DNA of 64,000 bases from Oncomelania hupensis (GCA_036898135.1 CM072516.1:60600740-60664739); one strand, 5' to 3'; shown: positions 12,343-41,879, numbered from the stretch's first letter. The notes: a model not told the origin generated them from the sequence alone. Numbers and translations are program-made.

Positions 12343-15300
12343 CCTACTCTCTCCAACAATGCCTACTCTCTCCAACACTCTTCAACATCTTCCTAGAGCG
12401 CATCATGTCAGATGCTCTTGCAGATCACGAAGGCACAGTCAGCATAGGGGGCAGAGCAATCTCCAATCTTCGTTTTGCGGATGATATTGATGGATTGGCT
12501 GGAGAGGAACAAGAACTTGAACAGCTTGTACAGAGGCTTGACACCACCTCCAGAGCTTATGGAATGGAAATAAGTGCAGAGAAGACCAAAATGATGACCA
12601 ACAACACCAATGGCATCAACACGGACATCAAAGTACAAGGCCAACCCCTCAACACAGTGCACAGCTTCAAATATTTAGGAGCCATTGTGTCAGACAATGG
12701 GTCTCGACAGGAAGTCCTCTCCAGGATCGCACAAACAACTGCTGCCCTGACAAGGTTGAAGCCCATTTGGAAAGACAGAACCATCAGTCTACATTCCAAA
12801 GTAAGACTGCTGCGATCTCTGGTCATCTCCATCTTCCTATATGCTTGCGAAGCATGGACCCTCACAGCAGATCTCCAACGAAGAATACAAAGCATGGAGA
12901 TGAGGTGCTACAGAAGACTTCTGTGCATTTCCTATACCCAACACATCACCAACGTTGAAGTCCGACAGACCATCACACAAGCCATTGGACAACACGATGA
13001 CCTGCTCACAGTGGTGAAGAAACGGAAACTCCGATGGTATGGCCACGTCACCAGATCATCAGGCCTTGCAAAGACCATTCTGCAAGGCACAGTGCAAGGA
13101 GGTAGAAGAAGGGGGAGACCGAAAAAGAGGTGGGAGGACAACATTCGAGAATGGACTGGTTTGACACTGAGCGAAGCCATGAGGGCTGCTGAGGACAGAG
13201 AAAGATGGAGTATGCTGGTTAAGCGATCATCTGTGGTGCCCCTACGACCTTCGGGTTATGGGACAGGATAGGGGGGATAATAATAATAATAATAATAATA
13301 AAATACAGGATGCTATCACATGGTTTTTCTTCAATCCACCTCAAACTAAGTGCGGTGATCTGAAGAGATCACTATTACAGAAATCGGAATAGAAATCAAA
13401 TTTTAATTTGGAAATTTTAGATTGGCTGCTTTCAAATACCATTATTGAAGGGAAGGAGGAAACTGCAGTACCTGGAAAACCCTCGGTGACATAAAAAGTC
13501 CTGTAACGTAAGTTCATCCCAAGTGGGGTTCAAACCTGCAACCTTCAGCATAGGAAACCAGGTCCCTATCAACTGAGCTACCAGGCACCACCCAAATAAA
13601 GAAATTAATAGTTAAAGGCTTATGTTGCTTTCGTTTCCGGGTGAAGATAAAGTCTATCGATCGTACTTGCACTCTGTGTGAATCGCGCTACAGCAGTGGG
13701 TGGGTTTATCTTACAATATTTACCATTTACAATATATTTACAGTTTAAGTTAAACACCGCAATCATATAAATTCACTACTAACGTTATATATATGGAACA
13801 TGTGGCAATATAATACCTGGGTAAAGGGAGGTAACAGCTCCTTCTGGAACAGTACCAGCTGTTACTTTCACCCCTCTCCCTCCTCCCAGGATGGTGCTAG
13901 GGCATCGCTCAATGGCATATCCTAGAGCCTCTTCCATTACAGTGATATTCTGTTTAGCAACAGCTGGTGGACTAGTTTCAGATGCACTGTAGTTGTTAAG
14001 ACTTGATAATAGGCGAATCAGCGTTTCCCATATCACGTCATTGGATGTCACTTTGTCGTCTGCACCTTTGGGAACTGATCTGACACTTCTAGAGCAACAA
14101 AATTAGTAATTTTTTTTTTTTTTTTTTTTTAATTACCATCATCAAGCAACAAAAACAATTGTAACTGCATTATTATTACTATTACCATCATCAAGAATTT
14201 TTTTTTTTAAATTTTATTTTAAATAATTATATTCTGTATCACCTATCACACCTACGTTAAATGCAAACCAGCTTTTGTTAAAGACAAAACATATAGCATA
14301 ATGTTGATATTAAATTGGGGTGTGTAACAATTTGCATAGGGATAATAAGGCATGTTCAGAGACAGTTGTATCAATTGACTAATCCAATCGTACTGGTCGC
14401 ACCCTCCCACCCTGCCATCCTTACAAAACTCAAGATACAAGACCTTAAGGCGAAATCGAAAAAAAGCAAGGGCAGCTGTAGGAAAGTGCGATCAGCGATT
14501 GTGTGTATGTAACACTATCTGTGTGGGTTTTGTTGGTATAGACTCTGTGTGTGTGTGTTTGTATGTTTGTGTGTGTGTAAGTATGTGTGTGTGTGTGTTT
14601 GTATGTTTGTGTGTGTGAGTGTGCGTGTGCATTGGCCTAGGTGTGTGCGAGGAAAAGGTGATTGTTACAAACCTTCACAACAAACTATCAAGGTATCAGA
14701 ACATAATCATCAGAACGTAATCAACACTCAATAAACAACACAAGTCTAATAATAGATTTACCCAACGTGCTGTGCCACAAAATCTGCACACTGAGTATGC
14801 CAAGTTTGTTCATTTGCTTGCTTTAGTTTGTTAGTTAGTTTCGTTTTCTTTAGTATTTATATCCCCGTAACTTCATTTCAAAATCAAAGATGTTTTCCGC
14901 ATTCAATCGTTCGCCATACCTGAATTTACTAATAGACATTTTGGCTATCAGCAATATATGATTCACACTCTGAACACTTTTCTGTTTTATGCTGTTGACA
15001 TTGTATCCCAGTAAAATGTTTTCTTCAGTAAGAGTTACATTTTCACCGGTAAATACAGTAATTTGTTTAATAACATGTTCCCAAAATGTCCTTAATTTTG
15101 CACATTTCCAAAAGAAGTGTTCAATAAAATCAATTTCATGACAAAAATCGCATTTGTTAGAATCTTTTATACCCATTTTTTGTAATAAGATGTTTGTTGG
15201 ATAGATATTGTGAAGCAGTTTCCAATGTAGCAAACGTAAGCGTTCTTCTGTTGTGCAGAGGTGTGCAAGTAACCAGTGAGAGTTTTCAATATATACATTA

Positions 15301-18300
15301 TATTTACTTCTCCAAAAATTAACAGAATTGGGCGTGCATGCCTTGTCTCTGGTTATCAAGTGACGAAAGTCTCGTGGTGTAATTTTACTTGGATTGCTAG
15401 CTTCACTGTACACTACAGTGTGAGATTCTGGTTTCTGAGGCTGGCCCGCCTCTCTCTCTTGTCGCCGCCATGCCGCATGCAACGCCGAGTGCAAAGCCCC
15501 GTACTCCAACGCGAGCGACGGACTAGAACCGACTGTCCGAGTAATATCGTTAATCGGTCGCATATCATCGTTTATCCACACATCTTTCACCAAATTAATA
15601 CCCGCTCTCGCCCACTTACCGAAAAACAGCGATTTATTTTTGTATTGTATCTCTGTGTTATTCCAAAGATACCCATTCAAAATAGCGTTTTTACCATTTA
15701 TCCATAAATGTTTGTTGTTCAACCATTTTGAATAAGCCTCTTTCCAAAAGGACAATTTCAATTTTTCTAACCCAACAAATGCCTTTGATTTAACTGACGC
15801 ATTCAAGCAGAGCAAGCTGTGCCCTAGAGTGTTGAAGTCACTAACTGGTATTAGTTTCCATTTCCCGCTGCTGTGCTCATTGAGTCTTGCCACCCAGTTA
15901 AGCAAAAAGGAGGTCTGCATGTCTACTACATTGATCATCTGAAGCCCACCTTCTTCCCTACTACTGCACACAACGCGTCTCTTTACTTTTTCAAACGCTT
16001 TTCTGTTGGAATATTTTTTCTTCCACAAGAAGCGGAAAAGTATTGTGTTAATTTTGTTTAGCATTGGTTCTGGAATGATCAGGGCTTGCATTGGATACAC
16101 ACACTGAGATATTAGATATGATTTTATTATACATAGTTTTCCCGACATACTAAGGTTTCGTTTTGTCCATTGATAAATTATTCTTTCTGTGTTTTCAATA
16201 CGTTTTTTCCAATTGTCTTCAATCTGTGATGCTGGCGTGTCGCTTTTAAAAATAATGCCTAAAATTTTAAGTTGTTTTTTCGCCTGGATTTCACCAAAAT
16301 TATCGTTGTTATATTTTGAAGATCCTATCCACATGCCTTCAGTTTTCTTTTTATTCATTTGTAATCCAGATATTTCTGTAAAGTTTTCAATAATGTTTAG
16401 TGCAGCCTTCAAGCCCTCCATATCGGCCAAAAATAATGTAATGTCATCCGCATACATTGCCAATTTCAGTATTTCATTTGTGTTACATGGACCGAGATAC
16501 ACTTTAGGCAATTTTAATCCTTTAACTCTGTCACTGCTACGAATTTTACACGCTAATATCTCTACTCCTAGCACGAAGGCCATCGGCGAGAACGGGCATC
16601 CTTGATGAATGCCGCACTCTGCCCCAAAAACCTCTGAAATCCACCCTAAGTAGTTTATACAACTTTCTGTGCCATTGGTTAATACCTTGATCCAATTAAC
16701 AAATGTAGAACCAAACCCAAACCGTTTGAAAGCCCAGATCATGTATTCTTTTGATATGGAATCGAAAGCTCTGGAATAGTCCAGTGCCAGAACGAATCCA
16801 GACTGGTTGCTTTTGTCCATGTGTTCAATAGTGTCATCAATCAATCTTATTAGGTTACTAGCCTTCCTACCCTTGATAAAGCCTACCTGATCTTCTGACA
16901 CCAGGTCGGAGATAACATTGGATAAACGGAATGCCAGACACTTGGCTAGAATCTTATAGTCAGTGTTTGTTAATGAGATAGGCCTCCAGTTGCCAAGCTC
17001 ATCTCTGGGCAGTTCCTTGCCTTTATGCAGTAAAGTAATGACAGCGCGCTTTTGTGTCACGGACATTTCACCCTTATCATAGGCTGCTTTTAGTGACGCT
17101 ACAACCATTTCTTTTAATTTAGGCCAGAAGAATTTCATAAAAGATGTTGTTAGTCCGTCTAGACCAGGTGCAGTGCCCGTTTTCATGCTTTTTAGAGCCT
17201 TTCCAATCTCGTGCTCATGTATCGGTTCATCCATTCTAGCTTTTTGTTCTACACTGAGTTGAGGTATATTTACATTTTGTGTGAAGGTATCTGCTTTATT
17301 CTCGTCAAAATGACCTTTCCGACTAAATACATTGCTATAAAACTTCACTTGTTCCCGTAAAATTTCACTCTGATTAGTTAAAACGTTTCCGTCTTCGGTT
17401 TTTAATCGATCCATAACTTTAGCACTTGCTCTCGCCTTTTCTAAGCCTAGGAAATAACGCGTATTTTTCTCTCCTTCAGCTATGAATTTTTCTCTTGACC
17501 GCACTTGCGCACTCTTAGCTTTTTGCATTTCAACAATCTCAACCCGTTGTTTTAGCAACTCTTTTGTTTTTAACAAATCGTTATCGTATGGATCCAAAGC
17601 TAATCTTTTATCTACTTCATTAAATTCTTCCTGCAGTGCCTTGTTTTGTTGTTCTAGATTCTTTTTCTTATGTGTACTATAGCTAATGCAAAATTCTCTT
17701 ATTTCGACTTTGCATAAATCCCATTTTCCTTGTGGATCCATCCCATCTTCCTCTAACGTGTATTCTTCTAATTTACTGTTCATCTCACCTACAAACTTCT
17801 CATCATGAAGCAAACTGTCATTAAACTTCCAATAAGAAGGCCCTCTCTTCACAGCTGACAATGCCAGCTTAGCGCATACCATTCGGTGGTCACTTTGTGC
17901 GACTGAAAACAGGTCACAACTAAAGCATTTTTCTAAAGCCGCATCAGAGGCAAAAACATAATCTAATCGCCTAGCTACCGCATCCCTCCTAGACCATGAG
18001 TACTCAATATCAGATTGATGGTGTAAACGCCAAACATCATTTAGTTCTGTCTCCATCACAAAAGTACAAAACATATCAACATCGGCCTGCCTATGCTATT
18101 CTCCACTGATGATATCTAAATTATTATCCATCACACAATTAAAGTCGCCACACACAATTTTTTGATTAATAAGATTGCTATTTACGCAGTCTTTAAGACT
18201 GTTTAGAAAGTTAGCCTTTTCTTGACTTAAATTTGGTGCATAGGCGTTAAAAATAAAGATAGGCTCATTGTCAGTTTGAACACAGACAGCCAAGATGCGC

Positions 18301-20264
18301 TGGCTACGTTTAATGCATTCAACATCGTATGGAAAATTGTTCCTTATCAATATGGCCTGTCCCATACTATGACTAGTGCCTGGGCAATACAAGATTTTTC
18401 CTCCCCATTCCCTTTCCCACTGCTCTACATCGCTGTCCAAGATATAAGTTTCCTGCAAACAGATGATGTCAAAATGGTTTTTCTTAAAGCTGTGAAATAA
18501 GGTTTTTCTTTTCAGTCTATTGCGCAACCCTCGAACATTCAAAGAACATATCGAGACGCTTGCCATTGTGAAACACTAATTAACTTAATTAATAGTGTTC
18601 GCGATCCTGTAATGCCGTGTCCAGTTCAATGAGAAAGTTCATAAATCCGTGCAGCGAGTCCAGTCCGTCGTTTAGAGCACACATCATGACGAGGGGGATC
18701 ACCCCTCCCCACTCTCCTCCTTCCTCTCATGCTCCCCGTTCTTACAGTCATCGTCATCGTCGTCGTCGTGCAGCTTGCGATGTTTCCCCACCTGACTCGG
18801 GGGCGTGGTGTCCGGTTGAGTTTTGCGCTTGACCGAGCCCGACGTCGCCCTCCTGAACCCCTCCAGGGTCAGCTGACCCACCGACGTCGCTCGGGCCCGG
18901 GGCCGACCTCTGTCCCTGGTACCGCCCTTCTTACTCTCCTCCTTCTTCTTCTTCTTCTCCCCTTTCTCAGTCCCTTCCTTATCTTTTAGTGGGGTTGCTT
19001 GGTTGTCTTGGAGACCGTCTCCTCCCGTCTGCCTGTTGGTCTCGCCGTGTTCCTCCTCCCCCTTCCTCTGCTCGTCGTCCGCTTGGCCCGCAGTTGCGAG
19101 CTCGCATTCCGGGCCCCCTGCTTTGTGTCCGTCCTTAAGACACTGGCGACACTTTATGGGCGCCGCGCAGTCTGCCGCCATGTGGCCTTGTTCCAGGCAT
19201 CGCCGACATACTGCCGCACGCTGGCGATCCTCCGTTCTCTGTTCTTTATGATAAAGTGAAGCCCTGAAAGGCCCCACTTCTATCCCCCTTGGTAGTACTT
19301 TTTCAGGAGTCGTGATATACACGAATCGGCGCCCTGTTTTCCAGCGTGTAAGTCTGCCGTTTTCGTCCCTGTCTCTTTCTAGAAACATCTTTGACAGCAC
19401 AGTTACGCCTAGGCTTTTGATCGCGTCTAGAATGTCAGCGTCTGCATATGATAGGGGAACATTCCCCACCACCAACCTAGTGGAGGATGGTTGTTGGTCC
19501 ATCCGGTCCCCCACCTGGTCCGTGATAGTTGGATTGCGAACAAAGTAGGGATTCCTGCTCTTAACATTAACCATCACCCCTCTCAGCACCACCCCGTTAA
19601 GCAGCAGTTTTTGTCTTGACTCTCTCTGAAGGGGATAGATGCGCCACAATCCGCCGATTCTTTGGGCACCATCCATAGTCTTGTACCCACACACCCTCTC
19701 CGCCGCCGCACAAATCTCAGATGTTGTGTAAGGTTTTTTGTCAAAGTCAGGCATTTCGTTATTCATTGTAAACACTGGCTCGCAGTCCACCTCCCTTCTC
19801 TCTCCACCTCCCTCCCCACCCTCAGCCATTGTACCGATAGCGACCCAGTTGTATGCGCTACGCACTCACGCAGCGCACGTGCAAAGCACTTGTCAATAAC
19901 CGCTGTAGCAAAATGGAAGGCACTCAAAAACTGCCTAATAATGGCTAGCACACAGACCGATGAAGAAAAGAAAATCAATATACACCAGAAAGTTTTAAAC
20001 AATACTTCCTAAAATTAGCACCACCACATAGACCACATTCTTATGCACACGTCGATGTTAGTTTAGATCCACGATAATCCATGTCGCCGTTGATAATCCA
20101 TGTAGAAAGCAGAGCATCCAAAAAAAACACCGCCTGTACTCATGACACATGAGTCTCTCCAAAATTAGTAAAATTAAATTAAATTTGCATTTCAATAAAC
20201 AAATTAGAAAATCATACATGTACTTATGCAGTGATGCATTCTGACCACAGAAGAAAAAAAATTA

Positions 20265-20341
<77 letters not shown>

Positions 20342-20355
20342 TGTATATATATATA

Positions 20356-20424
<69 letters not shown>

Positions 20425-20765
20425 TAGTTATAGTTATAGTTATAAACACTAACACATCAGTTTGGGCGCAAACAGTACAAGCAATATAGGCAGTGATCAC
20501 AAAAGAGATGTACATGTATATATTAATATATAATCAAAGACTATGAAAAGCAATTAATGTGGTCTCTGATACTATGCACTAGGGCAGACAAACAACTTAT
20601 TTGTGAACAAATTCATTGCAGAGTTTACGTTTAATTATTTTACTTTATGTACAGATTTTATCCCAAAATTTAAAAAATTTTTTACCTGTCCTTAAAATTA
20701 AGAGCAAGCCATGGTACAAATCTGTAACGGTATTGCCTCCATTTCTGCAAGAAACGTTCCATCAT
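6712..20765 (-). CDS. SETD9: SET domain-containing protein 9 (SETD9), complete, 6 exons, 268 aa
   Basis: Coding exons, 5' to 3' on the minus strand: 20765-20686, 14088-13817, 10949-10826, 10434-10319, 10021-9895 and 6799-6712. All introns are GT/AG, phases agree, and the 807 nt sum gives 268 codons plus TGA. An in-frame stop lies upstream (20792-20790) of the first ATG. SETD9 is a SET-family protein, presumably a protein methyltransferase; its substrate is not known to me. Hallmarks: N-terminal [14 protein letters not shown] (about 9-22); SET start near [16 protein letters not shown] (97-112); [16 protein letters not shown] (125-140); [10 protein letters not shown] (145-154); GRDRMGP (163-169); the SAM/NH-like motif [10 protein letters not shown] (185-194); EFDVP; and the closing GEELFSSYF (256-264). 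Human SETD9 is about 299 aa with a closely matching block order, ending in GEELFSNYY. Here the usual Asn is Ser at 262. Intron 5 contains an RTE LINE and intron 1 a Tx1 LINE, both on the gene's own strand. It is divergent from EIF2B2. Confidence 0.96.
6921..9777 (-). mobile_element. RTE-clade LINE, 5'-truncated and mutated, filling SETD9 intron 5
   Basis: In sense order: endonuclease remnant ([14 protein letters not shown], then [16 protein letters not shown] at about 9600-9700), a linker, then reverse transcriptase with [14 protein letters not shown] (about 8340-8390), [10 protein letters not shown] and the catalytic-type FADDIDGL box (about 8060). It continues into [26 protein letters not shown] and [13 protein letters not shown] (about 7600-7650), and ends in a GGATA-type 3' tail near 6921. 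The ORF is broken by several frameshifts and stops. The 5' end is missing: homology with the copies at 23600-24480 and 25735-27140 stops near 9777. A separate 335-bp element is inserted at 6956-7290. Proteins of this type are often mislabelled craniofacial development protein 2-like. Confidence 0.9.
6956..7290 (+). mobile_element. 335-bp retroposon nested in the RTE LINE, 15-bp target-site duplication
   Basis: The direct repeats AACTCGAAAGTCGTT at 6941-6955 and 7291-7305 flank the insertion exactly and belong to the LINE's 3'-terminal sequence (compare the ends at 3600-3640 and 13240-13271). The element ends in a short (AATC)n tail at 7268-7290, as SINEs or truncated LINE tails do. A second copy is at 1-320. 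No tRNA head or protein domain was recognised. Confidence 0.9.
9815..9893. repeat. (ATC)n-rich tract beside SETD9 exon 5
   Basis: Interrupted ATC/GAT trinucleotides run up to the SETD9 exon 5 donor at 9894. Related GAT-rich runs lie in intron 3 at 10475-10580, where they create an acidic Asp/Glu ORF that I do not consider real. Confidence 0.7.
11561..12058. mobile_element. 498-bp MITE-like element with 15-bp terminal inverted repeats
   Basis: The left end CCCCGAGTTGTCTAG (11561-11575) is matched at the right end by CTAGGCAACTCGGGG (12044-12058), 14 of 15 bases as an inverted repeat. No transposase is visible and I could not recognise a target-site duplication, so the superfamily is open. It lies in SETD9 intron 2. 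Confidence 0.65.
12282..12341. repeat. (TAA)n microsatellite
   Basis: About 20 TAA units directly precede the RTE LINE fragment at 12350. A shorter TAA run (13279-13301) follows that fragment. Confidence 0.9.
12350..13275 (+). mobile_element. RTE LINE 3' segment with a 288-aa open reverse-transcriptase C-terminus
   Basis: This is the best-preserved RTE copy here. An open frame at 12405-13271 begins [15 protein letters not shown], carries the FADDIDGL box, [56 protein letters not shown] and [18 protein letters not shown], and ends in a basic [10 protein letters not shown] segment. It is 5'-truncated: the upstream reverse-transcriptase motifs and endonuclease are absent, so it cannot move by itself. 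It sits antisense in SETD9 intron 2. The words TGCCTACTCTCTCCAACA are duplicated at its left edge. Confidence 0.9.
13330..13605 (-). repeat. SINE family B (tRNA-derived)
   Basis: The minus strand begins GGGTGGTGCCTGGTAGCTCA and contains GCAGGTTTGAACCCC, A- and B-box-like. The body has CACCGAGGGTTTTC, CCTTCAATAATGGTA and AATAGTGATCTCTTC, which match the copies at 25225-25690 and 55475-55960. It is in SETD9 intron 2, sense to the gene. Confidence 0.8.
14850..18566 (-). pseudogene. Tx1/L1-group LINE ORF2: endonuclease plus reverse transcriptase, one in-frame stop
   Basis: Two open frames, 18566-18096 and 18074-14850, are in the same frame and separated by one TAG (18098-18096) and seven sense codons. 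Read through, the protein is about 1238 codons, typical for L1-like ORF2. The N-terminal apurinic-type endonuclease shows [28 protein letters not shown] and [10 protein letters not shown]. Reverse transcriptase follows with [15 protein letters not shown], the [16 protein letters not shown] block, [29 protein letters not shown], the catalytic [12 protein letters not shown], and then [10 protein letters not shown] Cys/His segment [17 protein letters not shown] lies near the C-terminus. Apart from the TAG the frame is open, so the copy is young. It lies in SETD9 intron 1 on the gene's sense strand. Confidence 0.93.
18699..19865 (-). CDS. Tx1-type LINE ORF1, nucleic-acid-binding protein with zinc knuckles
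   Basis: An intact 388-aa frame upstream of ORF2 (132 bp gap). The N-terminal half carries [26 protein letters not shown] and [11 protein letters not shown], then an RRM-like stretch [17 protein letters not shown]. Next come two zinc knuckles: a canonical [14 protein letters not shown] (CX2CX4HX4C) and [16 protein letters not shown], which is longer after the His. The C-terminus is low-complexity, basic and acidic. This ORF1 layout is known from Tx1-clade elements. An in-frame Met at 19829 (MAEGGEGGG) may be the true start. The protein would coat LINE RNA in the retrotransposition particle. Confidence 0.88.
   Translation of the reverse strand: MRSAYNWVAIGTMAEGGEGGGERREVDCEPVFTMNNEMPDFDKKPYTTSEICAAAERVCGYKTMDGAQRIGGLWRIYPLQRESRQKLLLNGVVLRGVMVNVKSRNPYFVRNPTITDQVGDRMDQQPSSTRLVVGNVPLSYADADILDAIKSLGVTVLSKMFLERDRDENGRLTRWKTGRRFVYITTPEKVLPRGIEVGPFRASLYHKEQRTEDRQRAAVCRRCLEQGHMAADCAAPIKCRQCLKDGHKAGGPECELATAGQADDEQRKGEEEHGETNRQTGGDGLQDNQATPLKDKEGTEKGEKKKKKEESKKGGTRDRGRPRARATSVGQLTLEGFRRATSGSVKRKTQPDTTPPSQVGKHRKLHDDDDDDDCKNGEHERKEESGEG
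20274..20420. repeat. (TA)n microsatellite with (TATAGT) edge
   Basis: About 145 bp of alternating TA with small interruptions, followed by short TTATAG repeats. All Tyr-Ile ORFs here are repeat artefacts. It lies between the Tx1 LINE and SETD9 exon 1. Confidence 0.95.
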
Positions 20766-21311
20766 GGCATCTAGATTGTGTGTACAATGTCAATGGTCAT
20801 TAACCATTAATGCACTGGCTTTACCATAAAGTTTATTCATATAGCTTACGTTTTTTGGTGACCTAGAGCACAGACCCAGAGCACTTACTCGTAGGCCTCA
20901 ATATACTATATTACCGGTTAATAAGTAGTGGTATTGAAATTTACGAAGACTAGTTCCGAGCCCGTGCCTAGAGGTATCTAACGACAAAAACGAAAGTGCT
21001 TTTGTTTGTTTTGTATTATTAGCTGAATGGTAATTATGCTGTAGATTTTAAAACAATTATAAAGTATATTCTTTTAACATCGTGAGCCTACATTGTTGCT
21101 CACCTTTTGTGAATGCTGTTAAAATTGTGTTTATTCTGCTTTGCTGGTAGAAAATATTTAAAAAGTGAATTTGTTTAAATCGATATTCGCGTAAACAGAC
21201 GCTAGACAAGGGAAATCACTAAGCGCAAATCTTGTAAAGCGTTGAGTTTACATGTGTTTTGATTGATCTCTGTTGATTTTATTTAATAAATTGTAACTAT
21301 TCTGAAGCAGG
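20766..21311. promoter_or_regulatory. Putative bidirectional promoter of SETD9 and EIF2B2
   Basis: The start codons of SETD9 (minus, 20765) and EIF2B2 (plus, 21312) are 546 bp apart, head to head, so both 5'UTRs and promoters must lie here unless noncoding upstream exons exist. No clear TATA box or CpG-dense block is seen. Part of it (about 20870-20965) is repeated in EIF2B2 intron 1 at about 21470-21590. A tiny upstream ORF, ATGCCATGA, overlaps the SETD9 start. Confidence 0.6.
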
Positions 21312-39641
<18,330 letters not shown>

Positions 39642-40613
39642 CATACAGATCTATTTGCAGCAGTGAGAGTGATGTGTAGGACGTCTTGAAAGGATTCTTT
39701 TGTGTGGCTGTGTGCTAGAGTTATCACAAAGTACCATACTTTCCGGGCAGTAGAGTACGCTGCTATACAAAGCCATACCTCCTAAATAATTTGTTGCTGT
39801 GTAAAATCAACATATATCCTCTGCAGTGGACTATAGCCGCACCCCACCTTCTCTCCGACAGGGAATATGTGTTGAATTGGAGCAGGAGAAATTAAAACGT
39901 CGAACTTTTGCCACACAGGGCAATAAGCCCACGGGGTCTGAGCAGAGGTAAAATGTGTCAGCTTATGGCCCAGAAAGTACAACAGCTGTCTTTGTGTGTG
40001 TTATTTGTCTGAATTAGCATTGTCTGGTTGTATTTGTAGGCTGTGTGCTGGAGTTACCATGTCTTTCTATGTGGTGTGGCAGCGATCATCATCTGGATGT
40101 CTTTGTATGTTGTGAGTCATAGTGATTGATTGATCATATTCTGATTTCAGTGTTGAATCTAGAGCGCAGGATTGTAAGACTTCTAAAACAACAAAAAATT
40201 GCTGGTTGCAAAATGCCAGTGTTCCCCCCCGCCTCCCCCTACCCTGCAGCCACCAGTACAAGCAAATTTTGTGCTTCATAATTCTGTATTGCTTTCATAA
40301 ATTGTTTTACTTGGAGGGGGAAAAACAGAAGAATATCAGTGTGCAGTGCCCCCCCCCCCCCCCCCTTCACCTGCCCCCACAGCTGCAGGAATGCATTCGA
40401 CTTTAACATTTTTATTTCAGCTTTCATTAGAAGCTTTCTGCCTTGGCGGTTCCTCCTATTTTAAATGAGTATGGGTCTTGATTTTGTAACTCTTATATTC
40501 AACACTTCACTAGTTGTCTTTCAATTTTTACAAGAGTAAAATGATGGTAACTGAGAGTTTTGGGATCGTTTTTGTAGCTTTGTTTACTTTTGTGATGAGA
40601 GAATGAAGATGAT

Positions 40614-40682
<69 letters not shown>

Positions 40683-41157
40683 TATGTGTGTGTGTGTATG
40701 GGCATGGAGAAATGGTGTGCTAAACTTGATTTTTTTTATCAACAAAAGTAGGCTTTTAGCTAGTGCCCCACTTTTTTTCAAGTGTCCCACTTTTTTCTAA
40801 GGACATGGAAGTGTTCTTTTAGTACATGGGAGTGCTCTTATAGTGCATGGGACAGTTTTAAGTACATAGGAGCGCTCTATCTGGGACGGGCTCATTTCTG
40901 GACAAATGTGAAGTAAAAGGGTTAGGATTAGGAGATGAAATAGGTCAACTTTTAGATGAAAACAGCCATTTTTTTTTATCTAATTCTTACATTTTTAAAT
41001 AAATTTTGCGCCGTTTCATTAAAAAAAAAAAAAAAAAAAAAGCCCTCTGATGACTTTAAAACCCCAATTTGTCATGAATACACGCTTGTGTACATGTGTG
41101 AGCACGCACTTTCCATCTTTATTGTAGGAGATGCTGGGCATTAGGTCTGGAAATAAA
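39642..41157 (+). other. EIF2B2: EIF2B2 3' untranslated/downstream region with candidate poly(A) signals
   Basis: No further coding sequence is seen. AATAAA occurs near 40997 and at 41152-41157, and again in GATAAATAAACAAATG near 41867, so the 3' end cannot be fixed by eye. The region holds a foldback element (39737-39979), C-rich runs (40226-40245, 40351-40366) and a (TA)n array (40621-40680). Confidence 0.45.
39737..39979. mobile_element. 243-bp MITE-like element
   Basis: The left end TACTTTCCGGGCAGTA is mirrored by the right end GGCCCAGAAAGTA (about 11 of 13 bases as an inverted repeat). Inside is GGACTATAGCCGCACCCCA, a motif I have seen in widespread animal MITEs. There is no transposase. 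It lies just after the EIF2B2 stop, so it may be transcribed in the 3'UTR. Confidence 0.5.
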
Positions 41158-41282
41158 CTGCATGATATAGACATTTGCAGATCGATATGATTGTGGTAGT
41201 GCTATTAAAATATTTTTTGGATTATTTGTGTGATTCTGAAGGATTGAGATGCTGTGTATAATATTCATATTGTTTTTTTTAT

Positions 41283-41470
41283 GACCCACCACCATAGCTC
41301 AGTATTAGAGCATTCATCTGGCAAACCGATGACCCAGGTTTGAATCCAGTGGTGGGCAACATAAAAATTGCCATTTTCAATGTCATTCTAGCAGTATGAT
41401 TGCTCTGGTGGGTTTAGTATTGGAATAATGCACGTCCCTATTCCTCTTCCCTGGGATGGTTATCCCCCTT
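41283..41470 (+). repeat. SINE family D (tRNA-derived)
   Basis: The head CCCACCACCATAGCTCAG...GGTTTGAATCCAGTGGTGGG folds like a tRNA with an acceptor-type pairing of CCCACCAC and GTGGTGGG, but the anticodon loop appears to be 9 nt. The body that follows (ATTGCCATTTTCAATGTC, then GGGATGGTTATCCCCC) is shared in reverse with 5267-5650. It is therefore a SINE, not a tRNA gene. Confidence 0.7.
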
Positions 41471-41879
41471 TGCCATTTTGTCGATGGGGAGTGCCATTTT
41501 GTCAATGGGGAGTGTGGTTTTCTGTGTTAATTATTCTTACGTTTGTCTCATCAGTTCTTAAATGATCAGATAATTTCCCCCCGTTCCTTCTCTAATCTTC
41601 AAAGACTGCTTATTTTTAAGCTCTTCGGTGGTTTCGGTTATTCTTTGTCTTGCTGGTGAGAGGTTAGATACATTCAAAGATTTATTATGTTGGAATCTAC
41701 ACCAAAGTGATTGGTGTGTGTGTGTGTGTGTGCGCATAATTCTTTTTTTTAGGATATTATTTACATTTGGTGTTTGTGTGTGTGCATGTGTTGAGCATGC
41801 AAGTCTTGGAATATATTTTGTGTTTTGCTCAAGTTGAAAACAACTTGAATATTTCAGTTGAGATAAATAAACAAATGCA

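Noticed and set aside
15276..19548. Plus-strand ORFs across 15.3-19.5 kb
   Set aside because: Antisense shadows of the Tx1 LINE ORF1 and ORF2.
14750..20010. Target-site duplication around the Tx1 LINE
   Set aside because: Only a loose match (ATTATTAG(A/G)C near 14745-14756 and 19937-19947) was found; too weak and not clearly at the element ends.
41283..41360. tRNA gene on the plus strand
   Set aside because: It has A and B boxes and a good acceptor pairing, but the anticodon loop appears to be 9 nt and the downstream body is shared with another tRNA-like copy at 5267-5650, so it is a SINE head.
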